In this document: positions 57,767 through 64,000 of the stretch, piece by piece
How positions within the stretch are numbered: the first letter of the stretch is position 1
How the letters are laid out: the number at the start of each line of letters is the position of its first letter
NCBI RefSeq assembly: GCF_034190915.1
Contig: NW_026947484.1
Span: forward strand, 206,224,657-206,288,656
Reading direction: 5' to 3'
Source: Cavia porcellus
Taxonomy: Eukaryota; Chordata; Mammalia; Rodentia; Caviidae
Length of the DNA: 64,000 nucleotides
The notes under the pieces: model-generated
The model's database searches: none
Seen by the model: the letters and a program-made list of their open reading frames with translations, nothing else
Told to the model about the DNA's origin: nothing
Made by a program: the position numbers and the translations under genes

Positions 57767-58367
57767 GATATCTAGTAAGTATCTATAATGTACTAGACAT
57801 ATACTCTACTCTGGAGATTTACTTTGAACTAAATCCAACACATTTTTGACTTGTGGAACTTGTAGTCTATTAGAGAAAAAGCTGACATTTGTCAAATATT
57901 CACCAAAACATGGTCCTTGGAGAAAACTGACATATTATCAAATAATTTTACAGTGTTATATGGCATGATATCTTAAGAAAGAATAAAATTTAACTGGGTG
58001 AAGAGATAATGGAGGAGCACAGCACGGGAGGGAACATTATAAAAGGCAGAACTGGGTTCTACAATTAGGGAAGTGGGATTAGGAGTGGGCCAGGCCAATA
58101 GTGGAGTGACAATATGGATAGTTACCTTTGGACCATCTACTTTACACATGTCATGATCTTGCTTTCAGGCATTATAATCTGAGAACTGTCATACTCAGAT
58201 TTTATCTTAGAAATATCTCTCTGGAGAATATAGTCTAAGGAGAAATTATACAATCTGCTGCTCCCAACAATTAAATAATAGAAACTGAAGGTACAGTGTG
58301 GCTAGATGTCAGAGAGTGGATTAGGATCCTGGGACAAAATGTGATTGGAGAGGTAGAAAGGTTAAGA

Positions 58368-58369
<2 letters not shown>
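57767..58369. other. Anonymous DNA, possible ancient repeat
   Basis: The first 340 bp may derive from an old LINE-like repeat as noted for the preceding entry. Otherwise nothing is recognised. Confidence 0.35.
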
Positions 58370-58415
<46 letters not shown>

Positions 58416-58426
58416 GCATGCACACA
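58370..58426. repeat. (CA)n microsatellite
   Basis: About nineteen uninterrupted CA units to about 58408, then imperfect units with GCATG interruptions. Confidence 0.95.
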
Positions 58427-60773
58427 AATTTTATACTAGGCTAATGAGATTTTTCTCAGGTGAAGGATTGTTTTAAGCTAGAGAGTTAACAGGGTCAGAT
58501 TTTCATTTTGAAGGAGTATCTTTGCTATGTGGAGGCTGAGAACTCTCAATCACCTTTGGTCACTCCTTTTTGTGTCAACTACAATGTTGTTATATAGCTA
58601 ATATTTATTTTAATCTACTTCACATTATAATACTTACTTCCATTCAGTTATTTATTATATAAAGTAGCATTTGGTGTACCATAAGTAACAAGAATCTTTA
58701 AAAAGGGCTTAGTCAAAGATGTTTTTCTTTCCAGCTTATATAAGGAACCTTGAAACAAGTATTTGAGTTTAGAATAGATTAATAGACTTGAAAGAGTTAA
58801 CAGTCTTTCTAAACTGGCTCTACCAGCCTAATGTGTCCTGCCCCTTGCTCCAGGATGGCCAGCTGGATTCTAGATTAAACAAATTTTCCACTCTGCCTCA
58901 AAGAGAAACAACATATAACAGTGAAAATGTCTTTTCCATTTATGGCATTCCTGGAATGTATACATAATATTTCTATGTTCTGGAACTTAATTATCTGCCA
59001 ACACCAAGCTCCAATGGGTGCTGGATCATAGAGTAATTTTTATGTGGCCATGTGTCTAACTAAATAATAATTCTTTTCTGTTCCTACATTATAAGGGAAA
59101 CATGAATATTGAGGTCAAATCTTGACCTTTGTTCACATTCTCTTCTTTCTTAGGGAGACAATCTTGAATCCTGATAAATTACTAATTGGAATTCAGTTAA
59201 CTTGAAGTTCAAGATCTCTGAAAGTTAGCCCAAACTATCCACCAGGTCTGTATATTACTCATTTTGCTCTGTTGGACAATAAGATAAAAGACAATTTGTC
59301 TGCTATAAATGTGTGCAATGTTTAATACGGGGAAAGGAACAGTGAAACAATGGAAACTTCCATTTAGAGATGAGGAAAATGTTAGTCATTATAAATTATA
59401 AATTTCTCATGGACAGGAAGAATATAGGATAAGTCCTGTGGTTAGCTATCTGGAAACACTTGGTTCTGCTCTTTGAAAGGAACTCCCTTGTCTATTGTCC
59501 TCTGTTTCTAGATTTGCTCCTCGAAAGATTTTACCTTTCTTATTTTCATTCAAGGACTGCTGAAGACATAGAAAGCTTTTCTTGAGACTTATGGAATTTT
59601 TGAAGATCATTTACTATTTCTGTGATTTGGGGCATATGAGTTGCACTTTGAAGGCTATTTATATACATTTATTTTTAAAAGGTGGCTATAAGAATAATTG
59701 CCTTCTCACTAATTTTTCTTAGAGTGAGGTCATGGTACTCCTCCATCAGAAAGTTTATTTACCTTCTTCTTGAACCTGGAACCTATTTGCTCTTTCATCC
59801 AATAGAACATGGTAGAATAGTAGAGTATGGCTTCCTAAACTTTCTCTTGGAGATCAGTATCAATGTTATGGATATGTGGAAGCCCAGCTCATCTAGAGAG
59901 ATTACATGTATCATGTTGATTCACTAGCTTATCTGAGCAATAGCCCACAACCAACATAAATCACTAGATGTATGGGTGAGAAATCAAGCCCATTTCTGGT
60001 TTAGACTTCAATGAGATGATCTAAATATGAACTGTCTAACTGACCATAGTCATTTTGTGGTAATAATAATACTAACAGATTGCTGTAGTTTCACACACTA
60101 TTACACAGTGATAGATTATTGATACAAGGCTTTTGCAAGCTGTATATGAAAGTTTTACGGATATAGTTCTCTCTCAAAACAAACAAAAAGCAAAAAAAAT
60201 GATCAAATTCATTCACTTCTTATTAATTCCATGTATATGTAACCATAGTCACAGTTCTTGAATGAAGTTTTAAAGTTGTGGTCTTTTATTTTGTCTTGAT
60301 TTCTCTATACTTTTCCTCTCATGTTGATGGTGGCTAACTTTTGATTAAAATAATAGGTTTCAGATGAAGAAAACAACCTTAATATCATCTTTGTCAGTAG
60401 GCTCATAATCTTATATGAGCAAAATGTAATATCCTACTAAAACATTTATTTCTTGGTCACCAGGTATATGAAATTCTCTGTTTCAGGATGAGGTACTGAA
60501 GTTGTAGACTTTTTCAATCTAGAAATACTGTAAATCATAGGACTCCTAACATATCTATATGTAAGGCTATAATAAGAGGGCACATTATTAGCAAAGTTGA
60601 ATTCCCTTCCATTTTTGCTTGCAGACTGTCTACTTTGGCTTGAATGTAACCTTTTCTTAGAGTACATTACTGAAAATAGTAATAAGAAACTAACAACCAG
60701 CAATATTCCACATCTGTTCTATCTTTTCCCTTAATGTTATAGCCCTTTTGGTCATGTGACCTGGCTTGTCAAG
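58427..60773. other. Anonymous AT-rich DNA
   Basis: About 2.3 kb without a recognised exon or repeat. The longest open frames (59682-59927 plus; 60446-60703 minus) have no motif I recognise. Confidence 0.5.
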
Positions 60774-61110
60774 TGTCTTAGTAATTTTCCCATTACTAAC
60801 AAAAAATATCTGACACCCTTAATTTAAAGTAAGAAATATTTATTTTCACTTATGGTTTTTGGATTTCAGTATGTGAAGAGCTGACTCTTTGGCAGAAATA
60901 ACATGGTGGATATCCATGGCAAATAAACACTGCTTATCCGATGGTACCCAAAAAGCTAAGAGAGAGGGAGGATTTAGGACCAAAAATATACTGTACTAGG
61001 CTATGTCCCCAGATGTCAAACTGTTCTGATCAGTTTACATCTTTAAACACCAAGAACAATTGGGGAATATTTCAGATCTACATGATAACATTTGCCTTTG
61101 GCTCTGGAAG
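60774..61110 (-). mobile_element. MaLR-type LTR
   Basis: Begins 'tgtcttagtaattttcccat', then 'aaaaatatctgacaccctta', 'ttattttcacttatggtttt' and 'taacatggtggatatccatg', ending near 'ttcagatctacatgataac'. Reverse complement of a MaLR LTR, like the one at 11.3 kb. The 122-codon open frame at 60941-61309 runs across its edge and is not a gene. Confidence 0.65.
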
Positions 61111-61305
61111 GCTCATGTCTATCTTATGGAAAGGATATTCTACTTCTAAGAGTTTCCAAAGTCTCATAGCTTTTGCATTTTTCATAAGTTCAATTAAGAA
61201 AAAAGATCTTCTGTTTGACCAAGGCAAACCCTTACCTATCTACCTATGCAATACTAAAAACAAGTCACATAATCTCAATACAATAATATTGCACAATAAT
61301 ATTTT

Positions 61306-62560
61306 TTAAAAATTTTATTTAAAAGGAAAAAGAGAAAAAACAAAACAAAACAAAGTGGTGTAAGGGTACAAGTAATACAGACTACAAAAACAAAACAGTA
61401 AGAAATCACCAGTTAATAGATTACACATTATCATCTTAGAGATAGTAGCTCAAGTCACAGTATCAAAGCATACAAAGTGGACATTCAAACAGTGAGACTG
61501 TAAACAGTTGTGTTCAATGACCCAAGCAAAAACATTAGTATGGTCATCTATTTAACACCCCTAAGCACACTTGCAGTTGTATCCTTTAGAGCACTTCTTT
61601 GCCCTCTCTTTTTTACAACAAAATTTACACATTTTGGGTTTTATTACTCTTTAGTTCTTATTACTTTTTTTTGGAAGAGAATAATGTCAAATATGGCAAA
61701 AAAAGTTGTCAGTCAAAAACAAGGATAGACATAGCACATGATGTAAAAACAGAGTACAAGGTTATCAACAATGGTTACCATAATTCCTCTTGCTTCCTTA
61801 AAATGAATTGTCTATCTCACTAGGTATTATAAAGTTGAACTAAATAGTAGAGAATAAGACCAATAAAACCTAAACATTGTAAACATTACAGGACTTCCAA
61901 AGGAGATAATAGTCAAACCAGAATGGGCATCTTAGTGAATCTTATTGCCTTCTAAGTAGTTGCCTGTACCCTCAAACTTGATACTATCATGCAGAACAGA
62001 ACAGTCTAGTCAGTCAAAACAAGATAGTGGGAGTATTACAGGACTTCAAATCAAGTTAATAGGAAATCAAAAAAGTTACTATAATATATTCTGCTAGTTT
62101 TTTTTTAATTTTTCACCTTAATTAAAACATAAAAAATAACTAAATATTTTTTTTAGTGAATAAGGGAGAGATTGAGATAAAAGAAGACATAACAACATAA
62201 CAATACAGGTCAAAGCTTGATTGTTTCAGTAACCTAGTGCTTCACCACCAAATAACCTGACTTAATAGTAGTTACCATAGTGTCTGTCTTTTTCCTTGAA
62301 ATATTTGAATATAACTTCATATACCGTAGCTTCAAATATTTCCATATCAACCAGCCCAGAATAAAGCCATTCTAATTAATAAGTGAAAACTTTATAAGGC
62401 TTCAAGGCCACATAATTGGGAATCATGATTACCACATACTTTTATATATTTGAATCATTACTTTATTAGGGAAACTATTCAGTATTCACACATGCGAGAT
62501 TGATTTATTTCACTTATGAGTATGGTCTCAAGCTGTGCCCATTTATTGATAAATATCTTA
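61306..62560 (-). mobile_element. L1 3' UTR (unit-type)
   Basis: The full 3' UTR of an ORF2-bearing L1. 62560-62155 is a segment directly after ORF2. 62155-61306 is the block also found at 32354-33209 and (partly) 45229-45673, ending in an A-rich tail (T-rich on plus). It shows that this 3' end belongs to an autonomous-type L1 and was not invented by HAL1. Confidence 0.88.
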
Positions 62561-64000
62561 ATGTGATCCTTCTTTATAGCTGAATAATACTCCATTGTAT
62601 AGAACTACCACAACTTTTTTATCCATTCCTCAGCTGACGGACAGTTAGGTTGTTTCCAAGATCTGGTGATTACAAATTGTGCTGCTATAAACATAGGTGC
62701 ACATATATCACTGTGGTATGATGCTTTCAGTTCTTCTGGGAATATTCCTAGAAGTGGAATAGCTGGAATAAATGGGACTTCCAATCCCAGCTTTTTGAGA
62801 AATCTCTAGACTGATCTCCACAAAGGGTGCACCAGTCTACACTCCTACCACCAGTGTAGGAGAGTTCCTTCTTCCCCACAGCCTCTCCAGCATTTGTTGT
62901 TGTTGGTTTTCTTGATCCTGGCCATTCTTTCAGGAGTGAGATGGAATCTCAGTGTGGTTTTAATTTGCATGTCTCTAATGACCAATGATGATGAACATTT
63001 TTTCATGAATTTATTTGCCATTTGTATTTCTTCATCTGAGAAGTGCGTATTCATCTCAGAAGCCCATTTTTGGATTGGATCTTTGAATTTTGGGGGTCTG
63101 AGTTTTTTAATTCTTTATATTTTTTAGACAAAATCTCTTGTTTGAGGGGGAGTTCATTAAGATATTTTCCCAGTTTTTGGGTTTTCTTTTTACTATGCTG
63201 CAGATTTTTTTTTGACATGCAGAAACTTTTTAATAAGAGGTGGTCCCAGTTATTGATTCTGGGAAGTATTTCCCATGCGGTTTGAGTCCTATTCATGAAT
63301 TCTCTACCTACCCCTATGTCTTCAAAGTTCTACCCAATTTGTCTTCCAATAGATTTAGTGTTTCTGTTTTAATATTCAGATCTTGGATCCATTTAGATTT
63401 TAATTTAGTACATGGTGATAGACATGGGTCTAGCTTTAGTTTTTGGCAAATGGAGAGCGAGTTTTTCCAGCACCATTTATTAAAGAGACTGTCGTTCTTC
63501 CAGTGAACCTGCTTGGCTCCTTTATCAAAGATAAGGTGGTTGAGTGTGTTTGTAGTTGTGGTTGTATCTTCTAATCTATTTCATTGATCTGCATCTCTGT
63601 TTTGATTCCAGTACCATGTTGATATCACTACTGTTGCTTTTAGTGTAACTTTAAGTCAGGGATTGTGATGCCTCCTGCCTTGCCTTTGCTACTTAGAATT
63701 GCCTTTGCTATTCTAGGTCTTTTCTGGTTCCAGATGAATTTTAGGAGTGATTTCTCTAGATTTATAAGGTATGTTAATGGTATTTTTATTGGGGTTGCAT
63801 TGAATCTGTATAACAGTTTTGGGAAAATGGCCATTTTCACAATGTTTGTTCTTCTTATCCATGAGCAAGGGATGTCTTTCCATTTTCTGAGATCATCTTC
63901 AATTTCTTTTTTCAATGTATTATAATTTTCCTTGTACAGATCTTTCATTTTTTTGTGAGAGTAATTCCTAAATATTTCATTTTTTTGCTTGTTAGTGTGA
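62561..64000 (-). pseudogene. L1 ORF2 C-terminal part, runs off the window
   Basis: Minus-strand ORF2 in collinear order from the window edge. 63640-63948 (102 codons) reads '[20 protein letters not shown]', '[20 protein letters not shown]' and '[11 protein letters not shown]'. 62845-63054 holds the C-terminal region with 'MKKCSSSLVIRDMQIKTTLR' and the cysteine motif 'CWRGCGEEGTLLHWW'. That Cys-rich end is typical of L1 ORF2 and is needed for full activity. Shifts between these blocks show the copy is inactive, yet it is the best preserved ORF2 here. The RT and EN domains, if present, lie beyond 64000. Confidence 0.92.

Noticed and set aside
60941..61309. 122-codon plus-strand frame
   Set aside because: It spans a MaLR LTR edge and anonymous DNA, with no domain and no splice or promoter context.
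61306..62100. Regularly spaced similar segments as a CRISPR-like array
   Set aside because: The units are long (150-230 bp), strongly diverged and part of an L1 3' UTR; there are no short identical repeats with unique spacers.

Overview
The window looks like a gene-poor stretch of a rodent nuclear genome, probably not a mouse or rat. Single-unit 7SL-derived SINEs (B1-like) occur beside tRNA-Ala-derived SINEs (ID-like), a rodent combination. The rest is AT-rich DNA packed with LINE-1 (L1), half-LINE-1 (HAL1), MIR, MaLR/ERVL LTRs and one hAT DNA transposon. I found no host protein-coding exon, rRNA, functional tRNA or CRISPR array. All open frames are short, and those that resemble known proteins come from transposons.

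Layout. 1-6.2 kb: anonymous DNA with two old MLT1-like LTRs and an old L1 3' end. 6.2-9.8 kb: a decayed hAT transposon (Charlie/ZBED5-like transposase), split by a 730-bp L1-derived element that has neither L1 ORF. 9.8-27 kb: mostly anonymous, with B1, MIR, microsatellites, a class-II ERV solo LTR with a perfect 6-bp target duplication, old L1 pieces, a B1 pair and a young ID SINE with a 16-bp duplication. 27.0-29.6 kb: a 5'-truncated L1 (minus) with a 14-bp duplication, itself cut by a MaLR solo LTR with a 5-bp duplication. 30.0-34.35 kb: a near full-length HAL1 (plus). 34.4-46 kb: mostly anonymous, with LTRs, an inverted L1 fragment pair, and a 445-bp 3'-end-only L1 with a 13-bp duplication. 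46-49.4 kb: old L1 ORF2 pieces on both strands. 49.9-56.6 kb: a nest of minus-strand elements, with one complete HAL1 inserted in the ORF1 of another, next to a further L1 5' region carrying ~80-bp monomers. 56.6-61.3 kb: anonymous DNA, a (CA)n tract and old LTR pieces. 61.3-64 kb: a minus-strand L1 whose ORF2 runs off the window.

The main biological story is one L1 lineage with a distinctive 3' UTR built from diverged ~150-230-bp units. It appears here as ORF2-bearing L1s, as ORF1-only HAL1s that lost nearly all of ORF2, and as a short element resembling L1 ends with no ORF. This is a small local record of parasites of L1 and their nesting order. All identifications were made by reading the sequence and recalling family patterns. 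No alignment or database search was run, and edges not fixed by target-site duplications are approximate (tens of bases).
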